A stretch of DNA of 64,000 bases. Origin: JAAZKI01 sp012799905 (GTDB taxonomy: Bacteria; Verrucomicrobiota; Lentisphaeria; Oligosphaerales; Oligosphaeraceae). Within the stretch, counting starts at the first letter, position 1, and every line of letters starts with the position of its first letter. The stretch is taken from positions 1 to 64,000 of the forward strand of contig JBMNFR010000007.1 of assembly GCA_050949415.1 (NCBI GenBank). Reading direction: 5' to 3'. Positions 1 through 9,835 of this stretch are shown piece by piece. The notes beneath the pieces are model-generated. The model was not told the DNA's origin, ran no database searches, and saw only the letters and a program-made list of their open reading frames with translations. The position numbers and the translations under genes were made by a program.

Positions 1-2
1 TC

Positions 3-440
3 GGTGGACGCCTTTCCCGTGAAATCCTGCTGTCACTGGGCGTGGTTTCAAGTTCGTTTGTCACGGCAGTGGTGGATTGTGTCCGTTGCCATCGTTATCG
101 CCGTCGTGACGCTGACGCCAAGCCGAAGACCCTGGAAGCCAAGGTCGTGTACGATGCAGATAAGCTTGACAGCATGGGCGCCATCGGCATTGGCCGATCA
201 TTCCATTTTGCCGGCCGAATTGGCGCGCGGGTTCACAATACAGCCGAAGAAGCCCTTGGCAGCGAGAGTTACAGCCGTGAGGATTCGGCCTATCGCGAAT
301 ACCTGGTCAAACTCCGCTTCTTGAAGGACAAGATGCAGACGGCCTCGGGAGCGCGCCTGGCAGCTCGCCGCCATCAGGTCATGGCGGAGTTTTTCGCTGA
401 GTTGGATCGGGAAGTCCGCGGTGAAGACCATAGCACATGA
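3..440 (+). CDS. HD-superfamily phosphohydrolase, C-terminal part (5' truncated by window edge)
   Basis: The reading frame is open from the first bases of the window, so only the C-terminal ~145 residues are seen. The segment containing CHR, then LEAKVV-DADKLDSMGAIGIGR, followed by a long helical tail (SREDSAYREYLVKL...), matches the C-terminal half of the YedJ/YpgQ group of HD-domain phosphohydrolases, where DADRLD-GAIG is the conserved second half of the metal site. The HD dyad itself would lie upstream, outside the window. The substrate is not known for most of the family (nucleotide phosphohydrolysis is the general expectation). It is followed by about 190 bases without a gene before the acyltransferase. 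Confidence 0.75.
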   Translation, partial: GGRLSREILLSLGVVSSSFVTAVVDCVRCHRYRRRDADAKPKTLEAKVVYDADKLDSMGAIGIGRSFHFAGRIGARVHNTAEEALGSESYSREDSAYREYLVKLRFLKDKMQTASGARLAARRHQVMAEFFAELDREVRGEDHST

Positions 441-633
441 AATCACCAGTTTGCAGGGGAATGGATGTGCGGGACGCAGTTCAGTTTTTCCTCGTCAGGG
501 CTATTTGCAGGTTTTTGGCTGGCGGATTATACTTATTAACTGTACACAATCATGTTTGCGTTGCACGCAGGAGGCGATTCGGCTCTCTCTGGGTGGATGT
601 GACTAGGCGGCGAAGAGAGAAGATGGGAGTGAG

Positions 634-1671
634 ATGGCGTTGGCTCAGCCTTCACAGGTAAAGGTCGGGAAGAGACATCGTTTGGTCATGCTTGACGATT
701 GTCGGGCGGCGGCGATCAGCTTGGTTGTGGGCTTTCATATATTGTTTCTTGCTTATGGCAGGATAACGGTCACGAGGAACGCCTTGGCCATCTTGACCGA
801 CTCAGGGACGATGATGTTCGTCATCCTGGCCGGATTTATGTTGCAATGGCATTCCGCCCATTTTGTGTTTCGTGATTTTTTGTGGCAGAAAGTCAAGAAC
901 GTGTTTTGCCCGTACGCAGTGGCCACATTTCTGCTGATTTTCCTGCGTGGACTGCGTGATGGCGAGGCGCTGTCATGGCGCCTTCTGCTGAAGTGGGCGA
1001 AGGCGTTGCTAAACGGCGGCGCTGGCGCACATCTCTGGTTTATTCCGATGCTGGCTATTTTTTTCTTTTTGGCACCTGTGTTTCTGGAAGTGAACCGACG
1101 GCGTTGGCTCCTGCCGGCCATCCTGACGCTGATCCTGCCCTTCGTCTTGGGCCGCGGGCGTTATTTTGAAATTTGGAAGAACACCCTGTTTTTTCTGCCA
1201 TTTTTTCTTCTTGGCATGGCCATGGCGGTGCATTTTAACACGATTCAGGCGCGTCTCCGGCAATCATGGCTATGGAGTCTCGGACTGGCTTTCTGCGTGA
1301 GCATGGCGCTGGTCTTTTTCCCGGAGCCAGAATGGTTGCAGACGATTGGGAGGATGGTCTTTTGTTTTATGATATTAGCGCTGGCGGCTCGTTTTTCAGA
1401 ATCGTTGCACCAGACCCGGATCGGACTGGCGCTGAATGGACTGTCGGCGTACAGTTACGGCATCTATTTGTATCACAATTCGCTGATAGGCCTGGTTTTT
1501 GTGCCGTGCTATCGGCGGTGGCTAAGCGGGTTTGGAGAAGGCTGGCAGATTCTGGCTCTGGTGTTCATGACAGCACTTTGCCTTACTATATCGGCGCTTG
1601 CCTTGAAGTTTGGACGGGCTGTTTTGAGGGCTTTGGGCGTGCGCTCGACACGCATCATCATCGGCTGCTGA
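634..1671 (+). CDS. Membrane acyltransferase (acyltransferase-3 / OafA-like family)
   Basis: A 345-residue polytopic membrane protein with about ten hydrophobic segments. The N-terminal LDDCRAAAISLVVGFHILF resembles the first helix of acyltransferase-3 proteins, where an H in helix 1 is catalytic, and the later HLWFIPMLAIFFFLAP segment is the typical 'LWFlp' signature. Family members O-acetylate or succinylate surface sugars from cytosolic acyl-CoA. The ATG follows a purine-rich GGGAGTGAG. The next gene is a lipid-linked glycosyltransferase 30 bases downstream on the same strand, so a joint role in modifying a surface glycan is likely. The acyl group and acceptor cannot be told from the sequence. 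Confidence 0.8.
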   Translation: MALAQPSQVKVGKRHRLVMLDDCRAAAISLVVGFHILFLAYGRITVTRNALAILTDSGTMMFVILAGFMLQWHSAHFVFRDFLWQKVKNVFCPYAVATFLLIFLRGLRDGEALSWRLLLKWAKALLNGGAGAHLWFIPMLAIFFFLAPVFLEVNRRRWLLPAILTLILPFVLGRGRYFEIWKNTLFFLPFFLLGMAMAVHFNTIQARLRQSWLWSLGLAFCVSMALVFFPEPEWLQTIGRMVFCFMILALAARFSESLHQTRIGLALNGLSAYSYGIYLYHNSLIGLVFVPCYRRWLSGFGEGWQILALVFMTALCLTISALALKFGRAVLRALGVRSTRIIIGC

Positions 1672-1701
1672 ATTGTCGTTTTCAGCAAGGAAAGGAGTAC
1701 C

Positions 1702-2751
1702 ATGACTACCGCTGCTTCCGCTTGCAGTCCCCCTCCGGCGCCGAGCGTCTGCTCGGTAAAGACGCCGCCCAGATTGCAGATTGTCGTGCCCTGTTACAAT
1801 GAGGCGAGCATTCTGGACGATTCTTTGGATCAGCTGCTGGCTAAGCTCAAGGCGCTGATAGAGTCTGGCTGGATTGCGGCCGATAGTGCGGTGGTCTGCG
1901 TTGACGACGGTTCTCGCGATGCCACTTGGGACATCATCTCCCGTCGGCATGAGGCTGCTCCCGGCCAGGTGCTGGGGATTAAGCTGGCGGCCAACTGCGG
2001 TCACCAGAAGGCTCTGTTGGCTGGATTGCGCTTGGCCGCCGACATGGCTGATTGCGCTGTTTCCATTGACGCGGATTTGCAGGATGACCTGGCCGTTATT
2101 GATGGCTTTCTTGAGCAGTACTGGCAGGGCGCGGAGATCGTCTACGGCGTCCGCACCGACCGTTCCAGCGATACTGCTTTCAAGCGTCTGACCGCCGAGG
2201 CCTTCTATCATCTGATGTCCGCGTTAGGCGTCAAGATTGTGTTCAATCATGCGGACTGCCGCCTGATGAGCCGGCGGGCTTTGCAGGCGTTGTTCGAGTA
2301 TTCCGAGGTCAATTTATTTCTGCGCGGGATTGTTCCGCTTATCGGATTGCGTCAAGCGACGGTCGGGTATGCCCGCCGTCCAACCTCACGAGAGACGCAT
2401 TATCCATTGCGCAAGATGCTGATGTTAGCCTGGGATGGCATCACGTCGTTCAGCATCCGCCCGATCCGGATGATTACGGTGCTCGGCTTCATCATTTTCG
2501 TTGCCAATATCATCCTCGGCCTTAGGTACCTGGTGCTGCACTATTTAGGCCACACCATACAAGGCTGGACCTCGCTGGCTTTGCTGGTCTTGGCTCTTGG
2601 CGGTTTGCAGCTGCTTGGCATTGGCCTGATCGGTGAATATATCGGCAAAATCTACTTGGAAGTCAAGCGCCGTCCGCGCTTTTTGTACGAGAAAGTACTG
2701 GGAGCAGAGGATAAGCCAACGCCCGACCCCGCTCCCAATCCCGGCCCTTGA
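1702..2751 (+). CDS. Family 2 glycosyltransferase, polyprenyl-phosphate type (GtrB/DPM1-like)
   Basis: A 349-residue protein: a cytosolic GT-A domain (about residues 25-250) beginning IVVPCYNEASIL, with VDDGSRDAT and the DxD-like SIDADLQDD, followed by two transmembrane segments near the C-terminus (about residues 255-280 and 290-320) and a basic tail EVKRRPRFLYEK. This is the architecture of GtrB/ArnC/dolichol-phosphate-mannose-synthase relatives, which load a sugar onto undecaprenyl phosphate for glycan modification outside the membrane. The start is set by a strong AAGGAG 7 bases upstream of ATG. It ends head-to-head (3' to 3') with the AAK26-BON gene, separated by 3 bases. Confidence 0.9.
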   Translation: MTTAASACSPPPAPSVCSVKTPPRLQIVVPCYNEASILDDSLDQLLAKLKALIESGWIAADSAVVCVDDGSRDATWDIISRRHEAAPGQVLGIKLAANCGHQKALLAGLRLAADMADCAVSIDADLQDDLAVIDGFLEQYWQGAEIVYGVRTDRSSDTAFKRLTAEAFYHLMSALGVKIVFNHADCRLMSRRALQALFEYSEVNLFLRGIVPLIGLRQATVGYARRPTSRETHYPLRKMLMLAWDGITSFSIRPIRMITVLGFIIFVANIILGLRYLVLHYLGHTIQGWTSLALLVLALGGLQLLGIGLIGEYIGKIYLEVKRRPRFLYEKVLGAEDKPTPDPAPNPGP

Positions 2752-2754
2752 GCC

Positions 2755-3567
2755 TCATTGTCCGACCCGACCGACACGGATGTTGTTGTTGACCCGTTCA
2801 ATGCCTACGACGCGGAGGGCGGCGGCCTGGGCTTTGTCAACCACGTCATAGGTATGGGCGATGCCGCTGAGGGTCACCTCGTTCCCGGCGCATTCCGCCT
2901 CAAGGAAGAAGATTGGCAGTTGGCAGTCGTTGAGGATATGGCGAATGACTGTCTGGGCCATGGCCAGATTTCGGAACATCATCTGGCCGGTCTCGATTTG
3001 TTCCGGGGTCGCGATCATGTCAGCCAGGTTGCGGATGATGTTGCAAATCTGGGTTGCGGACAGGCCCTCGGTGTTGATGGTCAGATGATAGCTGGACGGG
3101 TCTTTGCTGTCAGTGTCAAAAAAGTAGCGGTTAAAGCCTTCGCGGTCGCGGTCCATTCTATCAACCTGCTTTTTGGCTTCGCGGTATTCGAGGTTCTGCA
3201 TGTCCTGGATGCGCTTGATGCGTGTTTCGATGGGGGCGACCAATCGCACCAGGGCGACGCCGGGGATGCCACGGAAGAGATACTGGCTGCCGCGACCGAG
3301 AAAAACGCAGTCGCCTTGCATGGCCTCTTCATACATGATTTTTTTCAGGCAGCGGATATAGTCTTCCATGACGGAGGACAGCGCTGCGAACAATCCCGGT
3401 TTTTTTTCATCATAGGCATCAAACTGTCGTTTATCCAGTCCCAGGCCTTCGAGTCGCTCTTCGACTGTTTTTTTGTCAATGAAGCGATAGTTCAGCGTCT
3501 GTGCCAATTCGCGGGCAACGAGTTTTCCCAAAGCTCCCCGTTCGCGGGCAATTGCGATGATAGCCAT
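2755..3567 (-). CDS. Cytidylate-kinase-like protein (AAK26 family) fused to a C-terminal BON domain
   Basis: 270 residues. The N-terminal ~195 residues match the cytidylate-kinase-like family: a P-loop-like RERGALGKLVAREL, then a FIDKKTVEERL segment and an LGRGSQYLF motif, with RIKRIQDMQ and DRDREGFNRYFF corresponding to the lid and base region. Residues ~215-270 (EVTLSGIAHTYDVVDKAQAAA...VNNNIRVGR) read as a BON domain, a small alpha/beta fold usually found in periplasmic proteins such as OsmY. There is no signal peptide, so the protein should be cytosolic. The substrate is unknown. The start is supported by a near-perfect AAGGAGG just before ATG. A long antisense frame covers the same DNA and is ignored. 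Confidence 0.8.
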   Translation of the reverse strand: MAIIAIARERGALGKLVARELAQTLNYRFIDKKTVEERLEGLGLDKRQFDAYDEKKPGLFAALSSVMEDYIRCLKKIMYEEAMQGDCVFLGRGSQYLFRGIPGVALVRLVAPIETRIKRIQDMQNLEYREAKKQVDRMDRDREGFNRYFFDTDSKDPSSYHLTINTEGLSATQICNIIRNLADMIATPEQIETGQMMFRNLAMAQTVIRHILNDCQLPIFFLEAECAGNEVTLSGIAHTYDVVDKAQAAALRVVGIERVNNNIRVGRVGQ

Positions 3568-3654
3568 GATTGACCTCCTTGGTGTGAGATGGTGACGGCT
3601 TGGCAGGATGGTCGGTTCCTCTCCGCCGCGCCGGTGGCAGAATGAGGATTGGCA

Positions 3655-3868
3655 TTGTCGGGACTATAATTTCTTTTTTGGGAAAAGCAAATCGCTGTTT
3701 TTGGGGTAAAGCGCGAAATTGTGTTGGCAGGCGTCTGGTAGTGCCCCTCATCTCGCCCCTAACGAATTATGAATTATGAATGACAAATGTGCCTCAGCAT
3801 TCAGCATTCAGCATTCAGCATTCAGCATTCAACATTCAGCATTCAGCATTCAGCATTCAGCCGCTCGC
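3655..3868. repeat. Intergenic heptamer repeats (AATTATG and ATTCAGC arrays)
   Basis: The 315-base gap between the AAK26-BON gene and the epimerase gene holds no gene. From about 3745 it carries TCGCCCC units, then AATTATG units (3764-3782), then about nine ATTCAGC units (about 3794-3860, one of them ATTCAAC), then a TCGCC remnant. All units are seven bases long. The same three unit types recur at 16.2-16.6 kb in the same order. Confidence 0.9.
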
Positions 3869-3882
3869 CTTTTGCCGCTAAT

Positions 3883-4875
3883 TTATGCGTTTTTGAGGTG
3901 GTCATAGTACCAGCGTGCGGCTTCCTGGATGCCTTGGCGGATGTCGACGGTTGGGGTGTATCCAAGGAGTTTTTGCGCCTTGCTGATGTCGGCCAAGGAA
4001 TGGGGTACATCTCCGGGGCGGACAGGGCCGTAGGTCGGCTCAATGGCGGCGATGGCCGGGTCAAAAGCGGCCAGGTTGCTGCGCAGGCTGGCAAACAAGT
4101 TGTTCAGATCCAGGCGGTCGCCGCAGGCGACGTTGTAGGCAGTGTTGAGGGCGGCCGGATTGTCGGTTATGGCGGCCAGTTGATTGGCCTGGACGACGTT
4201 GGCGATATAGGTGAAATCGCGCGAATAGGTGCCGTCGCCATTGATGACAGGCGCCTGGTGGTTGATCAGCGCCATGGCGAATTTAGGAATGACGGCGGCA
4301 TAGGCGCCAAACGGGTCTTGGCGGCGGCCAAAGACGTTGAAGTAACGCAGGCCGATGGTGTCAATGCCATACAGGGCGGTGAAGTTGGCGGCGAACAGTT
4401 CGTTGACGTATTTGGTGATGGCATACGGCGAAAGCTGTCGGCCGATTTTATCCTCGACCTTGGGCAGGGCGGCGTTGTCGCCATAGACCGAGGAGCTGGA
4501 AGCATACACAAAGCGCTTGACTTTTGCTTCCTTGGCGGCGAATAGCATGTTGACAAAGCCCGTGATGTTGACTTCCGTCGAGGTCATGGGGTCATTGATG
4601 GACCTGGGCACTGAGCCGAGCGCGGCCTGATGCAGGACATACGTCACGCCGTCAACCGCCTGTCGGCAGATTTCGCGGTCGCGGATGTCGCCTTCGATAA
4701 GTCGGAATGACGGGTGCTCCAGGAACGGGGCGATGTTTTCGCGTTTGCCGGTCGCGAAGTTGTCCAGGCAGATGACATCGTTGTCCTGAGCGAGAAGAGC
4801 CTCGACGAGATTCGAGCCGATGAAGCCGGCGCCGCCGGTGACTAGGACGCGTGAATGTGTGATGATTTTGTTCAT
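3883..4875 (-). CDS. NAD-dependent sugar epimerase (UDP-GlcNAc/UDP-Glc 4-epimerase, WbpP/TviC-like)
   Basis: 330 residues of an extended short-chain dehydrogenase. The Rossmann motif GGAGFIGS is at residues 14-21, YASSSSVYGD carries the catalytic Ser, and SPYAITKY the Tyr-x3-Lys pair. The substrate loop FNVFGRRQDPFGAYAAVIPKF and VINGDGTYSRDFTYI are characteristic of the WbpP/TviC group that interconverts UDP-GlcNAc and UDP-GalNAc (or their uronates). It lies 88 bases downstream of asnB on the same strand, and the window also carries a GT2 and an acyltransferase, so surface polysaccharide synthesis is the likely context. Exact substrate preference cannot be read by eye. Confidence 0.88.
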   Translation of the reverse strand: MNKIITHSRVLVTGGAGFIGSNLVEALLAQDNDVICLDNFATGKRENIAPFLEHPSFRLIEGDIRDREICRQAVDGVTYVLHQAALGSVPRSINDPMTSTEVNITGFVNMLFAAKEAKVKRFVYASSSSVYGDNAALPKVEDKIGRQLSPYAITKYVNELFAANFTALYGIDTIGLRYFNVFGRRQDPFGAYAAVIPKFAMALINHQAPVINGDGTYSRDFTYIANVVQANQLAAITDNPAALNTAYNVACGDRLDLNNLFASLRSNLAAFDPAIAAIEPTYGPVRPGDVPHSLADISKAQKLLGYTPTVDIRQGIQEAARWYYDHLKNA

Positions 4876-4963
4876 GATAGCGTGTCCGTTCGCAAGCGTG
4901 GTGGAGAGATGGCGGAGGGGTTGGCGCCGGCTAGCGCTGTCAAAGCGACCTGGCCGATTAGTT

Positions 4964-6826
4964 TCACTGTATTATTCGATGTCGTTTCAGCCAATGGAGC
5001 AGGGTGAAAACCGTCCAGATTCGCGTCCAAGGCGTGTTGCCTTCCTGGTAGCCGAGCCACCAGTTTTGCAAGACGTTAGCAGTGAACAGCGGGCTGGGCT
5101 GGTTGAAGGTTTCGGCTAGTTCCTCCTGCCAGACGTCGTGGAGAATTTGGTCGTACGGCAGCACGAAGCCGCGCTTCGGCTGCTGGCCGATCGCTCTTGG
5201 CAATCCGGCTGCCGCTGCCAGCATCGGCTTTTGACCGTCTGACGAAATTTTCATTTGTCCCGGGCATCGGAGCATATGTTCGACGAGCTTGTGGTCTAGC
5301 AGGGGCGCTCTGATTTCGAGGCCGTGGGCCATGCCGGTTTGGTCGGCGTCCCGGAGCAGGGTAGAGCGTAAATAGGTATTCAGTTCGAGGAAGGAGATGC
5401 GGTTGATGTCATCGTCGCCGCTGGCCTTGGTTGCTGCATCGAGTTTGCGGAAGGCGATTGCGGGCCAGTCTTGCGCCGAGGCTGTCTGCCGGCAGGTTGT
5501 CGCAGCCAGGCGTGTCGCTTCCGAGAATATTTGCCGGTTGAGAAAATAAGCTGAGTACGGCCAGGACGCCAGGGCGGCTACCTTGTGCATAGCTTCGCGT
5601 CCGCGCAGGCGTGCGACCAGGCGCAAGGGCAGGGCTAGGCTTGGAAAGCGTTTCAGCAGACGCTGTAAGCGCAGCAGGCGTCGCGGCTGGGCAAAACCGT
5701 CGTAGCCGACGAACAGCTCATCGCCGCCAATGCCTGAGAGCGCGGCTTTGAGGCCGGTTTCGCTGGCGATGGCGGCGACCAGCCAGGTGTTCAAGCCGTC
5801 GATGCTGGGCTGGTCATAGTCGCCAAGGGCCTTGGGCAGGCGGCGCTGCATTTCCTCGGTCGTGATTTCCAGTTCTGTATGGATGGTTTGGCAGCGTTCT
5901 GCGGTTGCTGCGGCTTGGCGTCGTTCGTCTGGGCATTGGTCTGGGAAGACGACGGTGAAGGTATGGATGTCAGCGCTGCTGGCTTGACGCATCAGGGTGA
6001 CGATTGCTGAACTGTCGATGCCGCCGGAGAGAAAAGCGCCGATTTTGTCCTCGGAGGTCATGTGCATGGCGACGGCGTTGCGGAGTCGGTCAGCTGCCAA
6101 ATCAGCCAGGCTGGTGGGCGTGCCGGAAAGAGGCGTCAGATCGGGTTCCCAGAAGGCATTGGCGTCCCCGATGCTTTTCTGGTCACAGCAGAGATATGTT
6201 GCTGCTGGGAGGGAGCGAATGCCGTTGACGAGGGTGAAGGGCTCTTGCTCCGAGCCATATGCGAGGTAGGAATCCAGGCCGGCCGGGTCGAGTTCGCGGC
6301 GGACCAGGCCGCTGGCCAGGATGGCGCGCACTTCCGAGGCGAAGACGAGCCGTCCGTCCATAAAAGCGTAGTACAGCGGCTTAACGCCCATGTGGTCGCG
6401 GGCCAGAATCAGGCGTTGCTTGGCTCCATCCCAGAGGGCGATGGCGAAGATGCCGCGCAGGTGGCTGAGAAAGTCAAGCTGCCAGTGTCCGTAGGCTTTG
6501 AGGATGACTTCGCTGTCGGATTTGGTGTGGAAGACATGCCCGTGGGTTTCGAGTTCTTGGCGCAGCAGTTTGGAATTGTAGATATTGCCGTCAAAGGCCA
6601 GGATATCGCCATGCAGTCGGTCTGTCATGGGCTGATCATCGGTCTGGGAAAGGTCGAAGATAGCCAGGCGGCGACGCTCAAGCCGCAGCGGCGACGTCGG
6701 CGCCACGGTGCCGATGCCATCTGGATTGCGATGCGCCAGGGCATCGACCATGGCGCTCAGTGCGCCCTCGGGGATGACTTCGGAGGCTGCGAGGTTAGTG
6801 TTGAAAATGCCGGCGATGCCGCACAT
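4964..6826 (-). CDS. asnB: Asparagine synthase (glutamine-hydrolysing)
   Basis: 620 residues, the usual length. It begins MCGIAGIF, giving the N-terminal Cys nucleophile of the class II glutamine amidotransferase domain (about 2-210). The synthetase domain follows with the PP-loop SGGIDSS near residue 267 and the conserved LSGIGGDELFVGYDGF. It transfers glutamine-derived ammonia to aspartate with ATP. Proteins of this subtype are also frequent in capsule and exopolysaccharide clusters, where they amidate sugar acids; the adjacent epimerase makes that alternative reasonable. The start is fixed because Cys2 must be N-terminal after Met removal. Confidence 0.92.
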   Translation of the reverse strand: MCGIAGIFNTNLAASEVIPEGALSAMVDALAHRNPDGIGTVAPTSPLRLERRRLAIFDLSQTDDQPMTDRLHGDILAFDGNIYNSKLLRQELETHGHVFHTKSDSEVILKAYGHWQLDFLSHLRGIFAIALWDGAKQRLILARDHMGVKPLYYAFMDGRLVFASEVRAILASGLVRRELDPAGLDSYLAYGSEQEPFTLVNGIRSLPAATYLCCDQKSIGDANAFWEPDLTPLSGTPTSLADLAADRLRNAVAMHMTSEDKIGAFLSGGIDSSAIVTLMRQASSADIHTFTVVFPDQCPDERRQAAATAERCQTIHTELEITTEEMQRRLPKALGDYDQPSIDGLNTWLVAAIASETGLKAALSGIGGDELFVGYDGFAQPRRLLRLQRLLKRFPSLALPLRLVARLRGREAMHKVAALASWPYSAYFLNRQIFSEATRLAATTCRQTASAQDWPAIAFRKLDAATKASGDDDINRISFLELNTYLRSTLLRDADQTGMAHGLEIRAPLLDHKLVEHMLRCPGQMKISSDGQKPMLAAAAGLPRAIGQQPKRGFVLPYDQILHDVWQEELAETFNQPSPLFTANVLQNWWLGYQEGNTPWTRIWTVFTLLHWLKRHRIIQ

Positions 6827-6892
6827 ATTATAGGTTCCAGGAGTAGGGGGGTGGCGAGGCCGGCGTCAGACGTACGTCAGGCGTCGGCAGGT

Positions 6893-7459
6893 TCAGGTCA
6901 GGGCTGCTGCCCAGGCGGCAAGTCGACTGTCGAGGATATCGCCATCTGCCTGGCGCTTGGCCAGAAAGTCGCGCAACTCGCGGCGCGGCACCAGGAATAC
7001 GTCGATATCCTCACCGTCGTCGAGCTTGGCTTGCGGCGCGGCGTTTTCGGGTTTGTGTTCATCGATTGTCATAATTACCATGGTTACTAGTTCGCCGGTC
7101 AGTCCGGCTGAGCTGCTGGTCAGTCCGGTATCGTCCAGCACTTTGCCGACGTAGCCGGTTTCCTCGCGCAGTTCGCGCACTGCTGCGGTCACTGCATTTT
7201 CGCCGGGATTGAGCAAGCCTGCCGGGAATTCAATGACAAAACGATCCAGCGGCGGTCGATATTGGCGGATCAGCACGACGCGGTTGGACGGTTGCAGGGT
7301 GGCGATCGCCAGGGCGGCTGGCTGCGCCTGGCAGCGCTGGGCGGCCTCCCAGGAGCGGACCACGCCGCGTCGGTCGCGATACTGGCGCATTTCCAGTTGC
7401 AGGAAACGGCCTTGCGCCAGGAGCGTCGTCGACAGCAGCTGAGGTCGATTTTTCGGCAT
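6893..7459 (-). CDS. Nudix hydrolase (ADP-ribose pyrophosphatase-like)
   Basis: About 188 residues from the ATG at 7459 (MPKNRPQ). The Nudix box G-x5-E-x7-REL-x-EETGY is complete (starting GLLNPGE), and the preceding QYRPPLDRFVIEFPAG is typical of NudF-type ADP-sugar pyrophosphatases. It would hydrolyse ADP-ribose or a related nucleoside diphosphate sugar with Mg2+. A longer frame extends upstream into the cupin gene, but the ATG just after the cupin stop (2-base gap) gives the family's usual N-terminus. It is translated within the same minus-strand run as the cupin. Confidence 0.88.
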   Translation of the reverse strand: MPKNRPQLLSTTLLAQGRFLQLEMRQYRDRRGVVRSWEAAQRCQAQPAALAIATLQPSNRVVLIRQYRPPLDRFVIEFPAGLLNPGENAVTAAVRELREETGYVGKVLDDTGLTSSSAGLTGELVTMVIMTIDEHKPENAAPQAKLDDGEDIDVFLVPRRELRDFLAKRQADGDILDSRLAAWAAALT

Positions 7460-7461
7460 AG

Positions 7462-7812
7462 TCAGTAGGTCACCACCAAGGCGAGAATTTCCAGGGTTTC
7501 GTCGCCGACGCATTCGACGGCGTGCGAGGTGCCTTTCCCAGTCAGGACAGAGTCGCCGACCGTGATTTCGGCGGTTTTGCCATCGTCAGTGACGCGGCCC
7601 TTGCCTTTGAGGACGATATAGACTTCATCTTCGCCGGCGTGCTCATGCAGGCCGATGCCAGCGCCCGGGGGGATGATGAGCTTAGCGCAGACGCGGATGT
7701 GCTGGCCGCCATATTCTTCTTTGCGGAAATAGTGCTGCATGGTGACTTTGCCGGGGCCGCCTTTCATGTTGACCCTGGTTTCCAGCTCGTAAGCGCCGTT
7801 TTTCTTGATCAT
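7462..7812 (-). CDS. Small cupin-domain protein
   Basis: 116 residues from ATG 7812 (MIKKNGAYEL), which is preceded by AGGAAA. The single cupin barrel shows IGLHEHAGEDEVYIVLKGKG (motif 1, with two His and one Glu as metal ligands) and GTSHAVECVGDE (motif 2). Cupins of this size bind a metal and often a small sugar or phosphate compound; no reaction can be assigned. It sits between the CorC-like gene and the Nudix hydrolase, with short gaps suggesting co-transcription. Confidence 0.85.
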   Translation of the reverse strand: MIKKNGAYELETRVNMKGGPGKVTMQHYFRKEEYGGQHIRVCAKLIIPPGAGIGLHEHAGEDEVYIVLKGKGRVTDDGKTAEITVGDSVLTGKGTSHAVECVGDETLEILALVVTY

Positions 7813-7866
7813 GGTGTTTTTCCTGAGTCTGGTGATGTCCCTACGGGGCAAATGCTTTTGCGAAGT

Positions 7867-9165
<1,299 letters not shown>

Positions 9166-9310
9166 GTATTCTTTCTCGGTTGAGGTGAAGGTTTGGGCGG
9201 CGTTTTCAGTAAGGGGAGAACTCACTGCCCGCAGCGTGCGGGCGGTGTCGCCGCCAGGGGAATGGAGGCTGAGGTTGGCAAAGGAGCAGCCGACAGGAAA
9301 GGCATACCCA

Positions 9311-9835
9311 TCAGAGCTTGAGAAAATCCGTTAAAATAAATTTTTTCTGCAATGCCGTCATGACTTTATCTTCGGCGGCGCGCATTTTTTGTTGTGACTT
9401 AGGTTCAATGTCGTCATAATCGGCGAGATGGAGCATGCCGTGGACGGCATAGAGGACCATCTCCCGGGAAGGGTGATTGCCGTAAGTCGGGCCAACGGCG
9501 CAGGCGATATCTGGGCAGACATAGATTTCCGCCGCAATCGGCAGGTCATCGTCATCGTTGTCGTTTACATCGTCGTCATCATTATGGCGATTGGCGATTG
9601 GCGCCGGTTGCTCCGGTTCGCGCCAGTCGTATGTCAGCACGTCGGTAGCGCCATGGTGGCCGAGGCTGGCTTCATTGATGGCGGCCATGGTCTTTGCGCT
9701 GACCAGATTGATTTGCAGCAGGCCGGGAAAGCGGTCCAGCCCGATTAGGCGTTGGGCTTCGGCCAAAACCGCCAGCAGGCGTCGGCGTTGTTGCAGCGCT
9801 GGTGGACGGCGTTCTTTGGCCAGGCGTATGATCAT
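9311..9835 (-). CDS. ybeY: Endoribonuclease YbeY (16S rRNA maturation)
   Basis: 174 residues from ATG 9835, whose ATGA overlaps the stop of the upstream phosphodiesterase gene (9832-9835), so translation is probably coupled. The zinc motif reads HGMLHLADYDD: the first two histidines are present, but the third ligand (usually His in H-x3-H-x5-H) is Asp. A very acidic insertion (DDDDVNDNDDDD, about residues 85-97) interrupts the region before the conserved AAEIYVCPD strand. YbeY trims the 3' end of 16S rRNA and takes part in ribosome quality control. The overall alignment is good, so an active enzyme with an Asp ligand is more likely than a dead one. Confidence 0.88.
   Translation of the reverse strand: MIIRLAKERRPPALQQRRRLLAVLAEAQRLIGLDRFPGLLQINLVSAKTMAAINEASLGHHGATDVLTYDWREPEQPAPIANRHNDDDDVNDNDDDDLPIAAEIYVCPDIACAVGPTYGNHPSREMVLYAVHGMLHLADYDDIEPKSQQKMRAAEDKVMTALQKKFILTDFLKL

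Noticed and set aside
2758..3573. 271-codon open frame on the plus strand over the AAK26-BON gene
   Set aside because: It mirrors a well-supported gene with a strong ribosome-binding site and a family match; the antisense translation matches nothing.
6062..7090. 342-codon plus-strand frame across asnB and the Nudix gene
   Set aside because: Antisense of two clear genes; product is low-information and spans their boundary.
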